Below the pieces are notes generated by a model, which saw only the letters and a list, made by a program, of their open reading frames with translations, was not told the origin of the DNA and ran no database searches. Source: Limnomonas spitsbergensis (Eukaryota > Chlorophyta > Chlorophyceae > Chlamydomonadales). Taken from it: a stretch of 64,000 nucleotides of DNA. Positions 31,831 through 44,702 of the stretch are shown piece after piece; position 1 is the first letter of the stretch; every line of letters starts with the position of its first letter. The DNA is taken from NCBI GenBank assembly GCA_037349105.1, contig JAYJMM010000110.1, positions 1,674,001 through 1,738,000 of the forward strand. The letters run 5' to 3'. Position numbers and translations under genes: made by a program.

Positions 31831-34800
31831 GCACAGTGACCTGTCTCCTATAAATATGACAGTGCATGACCTCCTAGGCACAGTGACCTGCCTCCTATTA
31901 ACATGACAGTGCATGACCTCCTAGGCACAGTGACTTGTCTCCTATTAACATGACAGTGCATGACCTCCTAGGCACAGTGACCTGCCTCCTATAAACATGA
32001 CAGTGCATGACCTCCTAGGCACAGTGACCTGCCTCCTATTAACATGACAGTGCATGACCTCCTAGGCACAGTGACCTGCCTCCTATAAACATGACAGTGC
32101 ATGACCTCCTAGGCACAGTGACCTGCCTCCTATTAACATGACAGTGCATGACCTCCTAGGCACAGTGACCTGCCTCCTATAAACATGACAGTGCATGACC
32201 TCCTAGGCACAGTGACCTGCCTCGTATAAACATGACAGTGCATGACCTCCTAGGCACAGTGACCTGCCTCCTATTAACATGACAGTGCATGACCTCCTAG
32301 GCACAGTGACCTGCCTCGTATAAACATGACAGTGCATGACCTCCTAGGCACAGTGACCTGTCTCCTATAAACATGACAGTGCATGACCTCCTAGGCACAG
32401 TGACCTTTCTCCTATAAACATGACAGTGCATGACCTCCTAGGCACAGTGACCTGCCTCCTATTAACATGACAGTGCATGACCTCCTAGGCACAGTGACCT
32501 GTCTCCTATTAACATGACAGTGCATGACCTCCTAGGCACAGTGACCTGTCTCCTATAAACATGACAGTGCATGACCTCCTAGGCACAGTGACCTGTCTCC
32601 TATTAACATGACAGTGCATGACCTCCTAGGCACAGTGACCTGTCTCCTATAAACATGACAGTGCATGATCTCCTAGGCACAGTGACCTGCCTCCTATTAA
32701 CATGACAGTGCATGACCTCCTAGGCACAGTGACCTGCCTCGTATAAACATGACAGTGCATGACCTCCTAGGCACAGTGACCTGCCTCCTATTAACATGAC
32801 AGTGCATGACCTCCTAGGCACAGTGACCTGTCTCCTATAAACATGACAGTGCATGACCTCCTAGGCACAGTGACCTGTCTCCTATTAACATGACAGTGCA
32901 TGACCTCCTAGGCACAGTGACCTGCCTCCTATAAACATGACAGTGCATGACCTCCTAGGCACAGTGACCTGTCTCCTATTAACATGACAGTGCATGACCT
33001 CCTAGGCACAGTGACCTGTCTCTTATAAACATGACAGTGCATGACCTCCTAGGCACAGTGACCTGCCTCGTATAAACATGACAGTGCATGACCTCCTAGG
33101 CACAGTGACCTGCGTCCTATTAACATGACAGTGCATGACCTCCTAGGCACAGTGACCTGTCTCCTATAAACATGACAGTGCATGACCTCCTAGGCACAGT
33201 GACCTGCCTCGTATAAACATGACAGTGCATGACCTCCTAGGCACAGTGACCTGCCTCCTATAAACATGACAGTGCATGACCTCCTAGGCACAGTGACCTG
33301 TCTCCTATTAACATGACAGTGCATGACCTCCTAGGCACAGTGACCTGCCTCCTATAAACATGACAGTGCATGACCTCCTAGGCACAGTGACCTGTCTCCT
33401 ATAAACATGACAGTGCATGACCTCCTAGGCACAGTGACCTGTCTCTTATAAACATGACAGTGCATGACCTCCTAGGCACAGTGACCTGCCTCCTATAAAC
33501 ATGACAGTGCATGACCTCCTAGGCACAGTGACCTGCCTCGTATAAACATGACAGTGCATGACCTCCTAGGCACAGTGACCTTTCTCCTATTAACATGACA
33601 GTGCATGACCTCCTAGGCACAGTGACCTGTCTCCTATAAACATGACAGTGCATTACCTCCTAGGCACAGTGACCTGCCTCCTATTAACATGACAGTGCAT
33701 GACCTCCTAGGCACAGTGACCTGTCTCCTATTAACATGACAGTGCATGACCTCCTAGGCACAGTGACCTGTCTCTTATAAACATGACAGTGCATGACCTC
33801 CTAGGCACAGTGACCTGCCTCCTATAAACATGACAGTGCATGACCTCCTAGGCACAGTGACCTGCCTCCTATAAACATGACAGTGCATGATCTCCTAGGC
33901 ACAGTGACCTGCCTCCTATTACCATGACAGTGCATGACCTCCTAGGCACAGTGACCTGCCTCGTATAAACATGACAGTGCATGACCTCCTAGGCACAGTG
34001 ACCTGTCTCCTATAAACATGACAGTGCATGACCTCCTAGGCACAGTGACCTGCGTCCTATTAACATGACAGTGCATGACCTCCTAGGCACAGTGACCTGT
34101 CTCCTATAAACATGACAGTGCATGACCTCCTAGGCACAGTGACCTGTCTCCTATAAACATGACAGTGCATGACCTCCTAGGCACAGTGACCTGTCTCCTA
34201 TAAACATGACAGTGCATGACCTCCTAGGCACAGTGACCTGCGTCCTATTAACATGACAGTGCATGACCTCCTAGGCACAGTGACCTGTCTCCTATAAACA
34301 TGACAGTGCATGACCTCCTAGGCACAGTGACCTGTCTCCTATAAACATGACAGTGCATGACCTCCTAGGCACAGTGACCTGTCTCCTATAAACATGACAG
34401 TGCATGACCTCCTAGGCACAGTGACCTGTCTCCTATAAACATGACAGTGCATGACCTCCTAGGCACAGTGACCTGTCTCCTATTAACATGACAGTGCATG
34501 ACCTCCTAGGCACAGTGACCTGCCTCCTATTAACATGACAGTGCATGACCTCCTAGGCACAGTGACCTGTCTCCTATTAACATGACAGTGCATGACCTCC
34601 TAGGCACAGTGACCTGCCTCCTATAAACATGACAGTGCATGACCTCCTAGGCACAGTGACCTGCCTCCTATAAACATGACAGTGCATGACCTCCTAGGCA
34701 CAGTGACCTGCCTCCTATTAACATGACAGTGCATGACCTCCTAGGCACAGTGACCTGTCTCCTATAAACATGACAGTGCATGACCTCCTAGGCACAGTGA

Positions 34801-35968
34801 CCTGCCTCCTATTAACATGACAGTGCATGACCTCCTAGGCACAGTGACCTGTCTCCTATAAACATGACAGTGCATGACCTCCTAGGCACAGTGACCTGCC
34901 TCCTATAAACATGACAGTGCATGACCTCCTAGGCACAGTGACCTGTCTCCTATAAACATGACAGTGCATGACCTCCTAGGCACAGTGACCTGTCTCCTAT
35001 AAACATGACAGTGCATGACCTCCTAGGCACAGTGACCTGTCTCCTATTAACATGACAGTGCATGACCTCCTAGGCACAGTGACCTGTCTCCTATAAACAT
35101 GACAGTGCATGACCTCCTAGGCACAGTGACCTGCCTCCTATTAACATGACAGTGCATGACCTCCTAGGCACAGTGACCTGTCTCCTATAAACATGACAGT
35201 GCATGACCTCCTAGGCACAGTGACCTGCCTCCTATTAACATGACAGTGCATGACCTCCTAGGCACAGTGACCTGTCTCCTATAAACATGACAGTGCATGA
35301 CCTCCTAGGCACAGTGACCTGCCTCCTATAAACATGACAGTGCATGACCTCCTAGGCACAGTGACCTGTCTCCTATAAACATGACAGTGCATGACCTCCT
35401 AGGCACAGTGACCTGTCTCCTATAAACATGACAGTGCATGACCTCCTAGGCACAGTGACCTGTCTCCTATTAACATGACAGTGCATGACCTCCTAGGCAC
35501 AGTGACCTGTCTCCTATAAACATGACAGTGCATGACCTCCTAGGCACAGTGACCTGTCTCCTATTAACATGACAGTGCATGACCTCCTAGGCACAGTGAC
35601 CTGCCTCGTATAAACATGACAGTGCATGACCTCCTAGGCACAGTGACCTGTCTCCTATAAACATGACAGTGCATGACCTCCTAGGCACAGTGACCTGCGT
35701 CCTATTAACATGACAGTGCATGACCTCCTAGGCACAGTGACCTGCGTCCTATTAACATGACAGTGCATGACCTCCTAGGCACAGTGACCTGTCTCCTATA
35801 AACATGACAGTGCATGACCTCCTAGGCACAGTGACCTGTCTCCTATTAACATGACAGTGCATGACCTCCTAGGCACAGTGACCTGTCTCCTATAAACATG
35901 ACAGTGCATGACCTCCTAGGCACAGTGACCTGTCTCCTATAAACATGACAGTGCATGACCTCCTAGGC
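31831..35968. repeat. 47-bp satellite, about 88 copies
   Basis: The unit reads GCACAGTGACCTGCCTCCTA, then TAAACATGACAGTGCATGAC and CTCCTAG. Copies are nearly identical; variation is confined mainly to tgCctc/tgTctc, ctcC/ctcG and tAaac/tTaac. Stops in the unit prevent long open frames. The array ends abruptly at 35968 within CCTAGGCAACATCCATCC. Confidence 0.95.
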
Positions 35969-38700
35969 AACATCCATCCATAAACATGACCTCACACCCG
36001 ACCTTCTTGACAACATTCTCATTCGTGCGGGCAAATGGAAGGCATGTGGGACCGGTCATGCACCCTGGAGCGTATGCCGCGAATGTCCCAGATTGTAGCC
36101 CTCTATATGTCCTTCTCTAGTGGCTGATGTGTCATACCCGGAGTTGCGGGCATTTGTAGCAGTGTTAGTTGCGCCTATTATGGCCCATCCTGTGGCTGAG
36201 TTGCGCAGCTGGATTTCAGCCTGCATTATTTCAAGTCCAATTCAGCTACTTTTACCTGTACTGGTCAGGGACCGTAAGTACTACTGACATGATTTTAGAA
36301 TCACGCTGTTACAAAGGTTAAATAAAAATCACTGATGTGTGGCCCTTCAATTTGGTCATCATGATGGATGGCACTACGGCAGTAGCTGATAGGTTACACT
36401 GGTACCTGAACAGACATGATAAGATTGTTGACATCAAGTTACTAGTCTGAAGATGCTCATTTTGCAGGCCACACTTGAGTTGAGGTTGCAAGGAAACATG
36501 ATTTCCCGTTTTAAAAGGCGAGCCCAGAGAGGGCGAGCCCTTTTCTTTTTTGTTCAGTACCCCGATATCAAACTTGCAACATATTTAAATGTGGTATCAT
36601 CTGAAGCCGGAATGAGGAAAGCTTTCAGGACGGAGGTGAATCTAATAATGGAGATTGGAGAAGATCTAAGACGTTGATGGTTGTTGCTTTGTGTTTTGAG
36701 GCACATCGCCTCCTCTACCTGAAGGGGTACCTGCTGTTACCTGAAGGGTTCCGCGCTGTGTGATTTGAGGCGCATCGCCTCCTTTACCTGAAGTTGCAAG
36801 TAGTCCCAAGTACCGGCATTTGCAGCCCTCGTGTCCATTGCACCAGCTCGAGGGGAAACCTGGCAATCGCAATAGGAAGCTATGGCTGCCACCATCAGGG
36901 GGCGGTGGGTCGAGTGTTCATGACGTTACACCTCTGGGCCCTGCTTCAATTAAGCTATGCAAATATAGAGTCAGCCAGGATCGTCAAGGGAGAAGTCGAA
37001 AGAGGAAAGACAGGAAAGCAAATCAACCTTCCAAACAACAAGAACAAAAACAAAATGGCCATGCTAAGCGGTAGATCGAGGCGTGGGATCTGATCGCGAC
37101 TATCATGACCCTTAAAACAATTCGAGTACCCTTTGCTGTTTGTGGCATTAGCCCACTCTTACAGCCCATCCATTGTTTTAATTGCGTCTCAAATTGTCTC
37201 AAACTCACAACTGACAGAGTGGCACCCAATCCGTTATCATTTTGGTGTCAACTGTGTTGTACCTGACCCCGGCCTGACCACCGTTTCTCTGGCATTATTT
37301 TGTGCTCGAACCAGCTTCGATCACCTGTCCCATGCATTATACTTGATGCCCTGCTGGGCAGATGGGCTGAAAAACTCCACAAAAGCCTCGACATGAGCTC
37401 CAACTTTGGCAGGCTGCTGGAGAGCAACCCATGGGCCAAAGGCGCCCAAACCTGGAACGGGCCGTGTCCAAACAACAGGGCTTGCTGCGCCCAGCCCCCC
37501 CCAGCCATGAAGCGATGATGTAGCTGAAATGTAGCTGACGCTCAATAAATTAATTTAGGGTTAACCCATGATCAGCGCAGATGGGCTTGGTGCAGGGATC
37601 CGCCTGGCCTAATGTCAGCCATTATCAGTCCAGCTGGTATGGTTGTTGTTCGATCGCCAGCCACTATTACTGGCCGGTGTACATGCAGCTATCACTAACA
37701 GTTGGCATGCCCTCACTCTACTCACTTTCCTATTTCTCCTCACTCGACAGATGGGCGCACCTGATGCCGAGCCCTTCGCTCAGGGACGAGAGGTTTAGAA
37801 CAGTGCATACCCTGCTGAACAGGGACGAGAGGTGTAGCATCATTAACAAGGCTTAGCAATTTACGGTTTGTGACCTCTGGTTGGCCTCATAGTGGTGTCA
37901 CGGGAATTGGACGGTTCTTGACTATCATGTGGCCGAGCTTTTTAAGCAGAGCCCACATTTCAATGACGTTACACCTCTAGGCCCTGCTCAAGAAGGCTCG
38001 GCCCAGATGTGTAACGTCGTCAACCCATAAGAGCTCCTCGGTCTGCCTTCCATCTCCCGAGGGTGATATTTTTATTTCTCTCCTTTATCCCTTAATTTCC
38101 CAACCAGACAATTAGGTGAAGTTGTGAAGTTTTTACAGTCCAACGGGGCATCACATTTAATGCATGGGACTTGTGCCCGTAAACCGGGACATGCACTAAA
38201 TACACTAGGACAGCGAGCGAAAACCAGTGACCCCCCTGGGCAAGCAACCAACACACAACCACTGAGCAGTAGCGTGGGAATGAACCCCATAGTGCAGAAG
38301 ATTAGCCCCAGCCATAGAACATGACGTGGGTGCAAAAGAGTTCGGTTGGACGCCTCCTAGGAAAATTAAGAAGGAAAGGAGAAGATCTAAGTGAAATATA
38401 AGTCTGTGTAAAAAGTGTGTGATGCGTGAGCGACACTTCAATGAGATTAAGTGTTAAAAAAAATGTGAAATGGGTGAGGCACTGTGTGTTGTGTAACTTA
38501 AGTGAATACAGTGTTTAAAAAGTGTGAACTGTGTTGTATAATCATTGAGATGAGTACCGGGTGTGAAACTTCTGTAAGTGAGCGATTTCAATGTTGCTTA
38601 AGTGATCTAGAAACAAAGATGAGACCAGAGAAAGGAATTGTGATAATCAAGGGGACAGTCTTCCCATCAAGGACTGTTAGTCAAATCTCCCGCAAATTTC
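35969..38700. other. Repeat-rich stretch, no gene seen
   Basis: Short open frames (for example 36453-36677 plus) have no recognisable product. The dispersed motif GACGTTACACCTCTGGGCCC at 36921 and the inverted-repeat unit at 37925-38030 are the only clear structures. A duplicated CAGGGACGAGAGGT occurs at 37780 and 37818. Confidence 0.4.
37925..38030. repeat. Dispersed inverted-repeat unit (MITE-like)
   Basis: GGCCGAGCTTTTTAAGCAGA and GACGTTACACCT are followed by the inverted copies AGGCCCTGCTCAAGAAGGC, TCGGCC and GTGTAACGTCGTC. Parts recur at 5312-5352, 16719-16745, 36917-36950 and 39211-39240. No transposase accompanies it. Confidence 0.5.
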
Positions 38701-38729
38701 CCCCTTAACCTGACAAATGAGGTCAAAAC

Positions 38730-38981
38730 TCATGCGGCCACCTCCACCCCAACCACAAAGAGCCGAGCACGCGTGAAAAACACCCTCAACTTCATTTCCT
38801 TGGCAAACTGGAACTTGGGCCAGAGCTCATGCCGTGCCGACAGCTCTGCAGGGGACATATCATCCCAGATGGTGACACCCTTGCCTGCCAACTGAATCCT
38901 CATGTACACGATGCTCTCAGCCTCGCTGCGATTGTCCACGCGGATCTTGATCTTCCGCAATAACTTGCAGTTGGGATCCAC
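38730..38981 (-). mobile_element. LINE ORF1-like fragment
   Basis: The frame encodes KIKIRVDNRSEAESIVYMR, then LAGKGVTIWDDMSPAEL, LWPKFQFAKEM and a basic/hydrophobic end. The order of a strand-rich start, a KG.. I.D.LSP.E turn, a Trp-Pro helix and an R..L..V end resembles the C-terminal part of algal and animal LINE ORF1 proteins (judged from memory). No reverse transcriptase is adjacent, so it is a relic at most. Confidence 0.4.
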
Positions 38982-39865
38982 TAGGTGTAGACGCGCCCGA
39001 GCCTATTTCACCTGGGCCTATTTTCACCCTGGCATCCATACCCAAAGGTTGAGGGATCGAACCCGCTGCACGATCTTCTCTCTCCCCCCGACTAGAGCGC
39101 CGGGTTCCATGTTCCTGCCCCCTCACATAGGAGGATGGAATGGCTGCACCATGGCCCAGGCTGTGCATGGTAGCTGGAATTAAGCCTAGTCATTCCCTAT
39201 CAGCCCCACGTGGCCGAGCGTTCAGCAGGGCCCAGCGGGTATGCATTATTCTGAACCTTGGCCCAGAGGTTCGTTCAGACCCACTTCACCTAAAGAGCCT
39301 GTCACAGTCATCTGTCCAAAAGTTGCAATTCCTGACACTACCGTTTGCTGGAAGTCCCAAATAAAGCAGGCAAACGAGACTAAGGCCCATGCATATACCT
39401 CTCTACCTGCACATTTGATGAATGAGTGGGCGCAAAGTTCCGTGCCGGTTCTGGGAATGGCCTCTATGTTGGTTTTGTTTCCCATTGGACTGAATGGACA
39501 CCATACTCCCTAGAACATTGCCGCTTTTGGATGCCCAGTCGGTTTTATTTCAAAGGGAATCCTGGTGCATGGGGCCTTTGTGTGGCCAACTTGTGTCCAT
39601 GGCATCTCTATACCGGGAACTCAGCTTGTAAGAGGCGATTGTGCCTCAGGCCCATGCTGTCTGGCCTAAGCATTTAATTCGGTATTTTGTGTTGTTCACG
39701 CTTTCATACTCGGACTAACCAATGAAAAAAGGCCAGAAGCATCAGCAAGCATTCTTTCCGGGAGAAGGCTGAAGAGCATGGATGCTGGTTTTCAAATAAA
39801 GAAGGGACCCAGTGAATTCAAATGGCTGAACGAGAAGAATGCAATTGGGATTGATACAGAAGTTG

Positions 39866-39870
39866 TTACA
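39866..39870 (-). promoter_or_regulatory. Probable TGTAA polyadenylation signal of alpha-tubulin copy A
   Basis: TGTAA on the minus strand lies 129 nt beyond the stop of the gene ending at 39999. No TGTAA is seen within about 400 nt after copy B. Confidence 0.4.
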
Positions 39871-39998
39871 CGGCAAGACTGAAAGATCACAGAAGTGAAA
39901 CATAGGCAGTTAGTTTCCGGTCAAGAGCTCACCCGCAGCAACGACAAAAGATTGCCCAAAAGTCAAATCAAGACAACGGCAGGCCTAGCTGGAGCTGT

Positions 39999-41682
<1,684 letters not shown>

Positions 41683-42326
41683 TCTTGGATACTTGAGATA
41701 GGTGAGAAGTAAGGGTGTTGAGTTTCGAGGACAGTGAGAGAACTCCTGACTCGATAATTGTTATACTATGTGGGCTCTCCCCAGTCTCTTTGTCTCACTG
41801 GGGCTTGCCAGAACTGCAAAGGCTGATGGCAGTACATTTCCGCGTCCTGCGGTAGATTCCTTATAGCGACCACCGTATAGCGACGTCTTTCCTGGCCGCG
41901 GGGGCGTCCCGAATTCAACAGCTACTTTCATGGCGACATGTTAATTTGCACGTGCTATGCATCTCGGCTAGAATGGAGGCAGATGATGGGGGGAGGTATG
42001 TGATGCAGTCAAGGCTCACATTTGGCTCATGTAGGGCTAATCATGTTTCCCCCTGCATGTTAGATCTGAAGCTGTCACGAGACTGCTTCCTGAAGCCCTA
42101 CTTTAAAATAAATCACATGCTTGTGAAGTCACCAGGGGTTGTCTGTGCCTAGTCATGCGTTTTTGGCCCAAGTGAAGGGGCAACCAATGCACGCACCAGT
42201 CATGTGCCCACTGCCCACCACTGCTGATTGTTAAAGGGTTTAGCTGCACTTCAGCTGCTATCCGTCCACCGGCCGACAGGTGCTGGTGCAAAAATTCCTA
42301 TCGTTTAGATCATCGGTCAAATTGGG

Positions 42327-42373
42327 ACCACGCCTTTCCCAGCCAACGGCATCTTGGCTGGGAAAGGCGTGGT
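42327..42373. other. Perfect 18-bp-arm hairpin
   Basis: ACCACGCCTTTCCCAGCC (42327-42344) is followed after an 11-nt loop by its exact reverse complement (42356-42373). The arms are GC-rich and would form a stable stem. Confidence 0.9.
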
Positions 42374-42384
42374 TCAAGTCTCGC

Positions 42385-42480
42385 CCCAATGGTCCAGTCC
42401 GCCCCCTGGTCTCCAGTCCGCCCCCATGGTCCCAGTCCGCCCCCTGGTCTCCAGTCTGCCCCCTGGTCCCAGTCGACCCA
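42385..42480. repeat. 20-22-bp minisatellite, about 4-5 copies
   Basis: The unit is CCAGTCCGCCCCCTGGTCT with small variants, directly after the hairpin. Confidence 0.8.
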
Positions 42481-43468
42481 ATGGTGACTGCCTGGCATTC
42501 CTGCAAAGAGGCAAACGGAAATGAAGACCGGACGTGGGCAGACGAGAGGAAAGCGGCGGGAATCGGAAGATACAGGTGCTTGGGACAGGTCTGTGGCAAG
42601 TTGACGAAAAGTTGGGACTTATTCAGATGTAATCAGGCCCTAAGGGGTAAATTACAAGACAGACAGAAGGACATCTCGCCCTTCCATCCGAAGTGTTTAC
42701 AGCCTGTGAATGTTGTTAACGTTGAATGTTTGTACGATCCAGCGGATGATCACATTGGATACTTGGATGCATTGGAAGGTGCCCCAAACCGATAGGTGTA
42801 CTACATGAAGTACGATACCGTACAGAAAAAGTGATGAACTGGACAAACCACCAACAGACGACAGCAGACCAGTTGCGTGGGAATGACCCCTATAGCGGAA
42901 GGTGGTAATGAATGAAGCTGAGCACCGCCCACAAAAATAAGAAAGGAGACTGCAATACCGATACAATGTGTTTTGCAGAGTTTTGACTTTTTTCTTTTCT
43001 TGTCATCCAACTTCGACTGATAAAGGATATTCCTACAAAAATTAGGCGCACAAAACTTTTATGAACATGTTCATGGCACCATCCTCAGCCATTAGATGAT
43101 TGGGAAAGTAAATTGAAGTCATAAAAGGGAAGGTCTGAGAGAAACGGGCAGTAAATTATGAAAAGCTCATCCTCGCTAGTCCCCACCGGAATACGCTTTT
43201 CGGTTGGTGCAAAATTCATAATAAAATGGATTTTGCGAACTGCTTGCACGCTTGTATAAATTCGGAAATCCGAGCTACGCGCTAATTTGGCGGTCTGGGT
43301 GAACATAAATGTTTGGCCCGCGAGCGGCCCAGTCCTGGTACGCTGGATTCCCAGTAGCCTCCCAAAGCGTGCTCCGATTTCTGCGTCACATTGTCACACA
43401 CAAACATCTCAGCATGGCCAGTGCAAAAGCCCACAAGCGTCAACGGCACAGGCTAGACAGAGCCATGC

Positions 43469-43700
43469 CTATCTCTTCTTAGTAGGCATGTAGTTCCTCA
43501 GGAAATCCGTCTTCAGGAAGTTCTGATCTTGACAGACAACAGATCGCACGTGCCACTGTCAATCCTTCCTGCATGTTGCACAAACAGTGCGTGGGTCACA
43601 CAAGGTGGCAGACAAGCAGCCATGCACATAGTCTATGCACTCTTCAATCTCTTCGTCCTCTGCAAGCCCATCCGCTTTCCTCTCTAGATCAACCTTTCCT
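43469..43700 (-). pseudogene. Decayed C-terminal coding fragment, unrecognised
   Basis: The minus strand reads DLERKADGLAEDEEIEECID, then a Cys-containing run (CDPRTVCATC), an in-frame TGA, and a continuation ending NFLKTDFLRNYMPTKKR with TAG at 43471-43469. The composition is protein-like on both sides of the internal stop, so it looks like a relic, or an exon pair with an unseen intron. Family unknown. Confidence 0.35.
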
Positions 43701-43904
43701 CATCTGACAGCATGCCATGGAGGGCCATGGAAAATGCGACGGGATGTCCAAGCCATGCGAAGTCGGTATGCATGAACGGTGGCCTAACCTCACCATCTTC
43801 TCTTTCTGCGTGAACGCGTCATCGAGATTAAGAGAGACTAGCCATGTTCTTACACAGGAGAAGAAGGGGGTTAAACGTAAGGAATTTATTTACATGGCCT
43901 GGAT

Positions 43905-44375
43905 CGCCCTGATTTAAAACATGGCCTGGCTTGCCCTGATCAAATACATATCCAGATATCCTGGCTTGCACAGATATAATAATTTGTTTGGCTTGTTTGG
44001 CTTGCCCGTTTTAATGAATGTCCAGGCATGTGCTGATTGAATACAAATTTTGGCATGTGCTGATTTAATATATGTCCTGGCTTGCCCTAATTTAATACAT
44101 GTCCTGGCTTGCCCTGATTTAATACATGTCCTGGCATGCCCTGGTTTAACACAGGGCCTCGCTTGCCCTGAATTAATGAATTGCATGGCTTGCCCTCATT
44201 TAAAAATGTCTTGGCTTGCCCTGATTTAATGCATGTCCGGGCATTCCCTAATTTAATATATGTCCTGCTTTGCCCTGATGTAATAAACGTCCTGGCTTGC
44301 CCTGATTTAATGCATGGCATAGCTTGCCCTGATTTAATGCTTGGCTTGGCTGGACCTGCCCTGGCCTCATGTATG
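43905..44375. repeat. About 30-bp minisatellite, about 15 copies
   Basis: The unit is CTTGCCCTGATTTAATACAT, GTCCTGG. It resembles diverged copies at 47930-48055, suggesting one ancient array split by later sequence. Confidence 0.8.
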
Positions 44376-44702
44376 AATGACCTCAGTTTATATGCAGAAC
44401 GACGATCTGCACAGTCGTTCAGCCGGACCACATGAAAAGGTGAACACCTGCCAGGCCCTAGGCCTGAAGCACACAGAGCAGAAGATCCCGCTGCAGCTGG
44501 ACGTGTACACAGTGCACATAGCACAGAGTTTCCGGACCTGATAAATGGGGGGGGCCACATTACCCCCTGGATGCTACTGTGCTACACTGTCCCCAGCTGC
44601 ACGCTTGTCGGTGACTCCCTCCTCAACTGCTTTCAGAAGCACCACATGAAGGTGCAGTACCTGGACTAGTAGTTGGAGGAGCTCAAGACACAGATTCGGG
44701 AA

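Larger units (their letters stand above)
41690..43460. other. Upstream of tubulin copy A: no gene seen
   Basis: The shared tubulin 5' leader homology ends near 41740 (minus-strand ATCGAGTCAGGAGTTC). Beyond this are a hairpin (42327-42373), a short minisatellite (42385-42480) and no recognisable exon. The likely tubulin promoter is in the first few hundred bases, but no clear box is assigned. Confidence 0.4.

Noticed and set aside
31831..35968. Possible CRISPR array in the 47-bp repeats
   Set aside because: Copies are contiguous with no unique spacers, and the DNA is eukaryotic with spliced genes.
39040..39080. tRNA-like B box (minus-strand GGTTCGATCC)
   Set aside because: No pairing T-stem, no A box or acceptor stem at the right distance; at most a tRNA-derived repeat remnant.
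42365..42390. Second tRNA-like word (GGTTCAAGTC)
   Set aside because: The surrounding stem does not pair and the position is explained by the hairpin arm.
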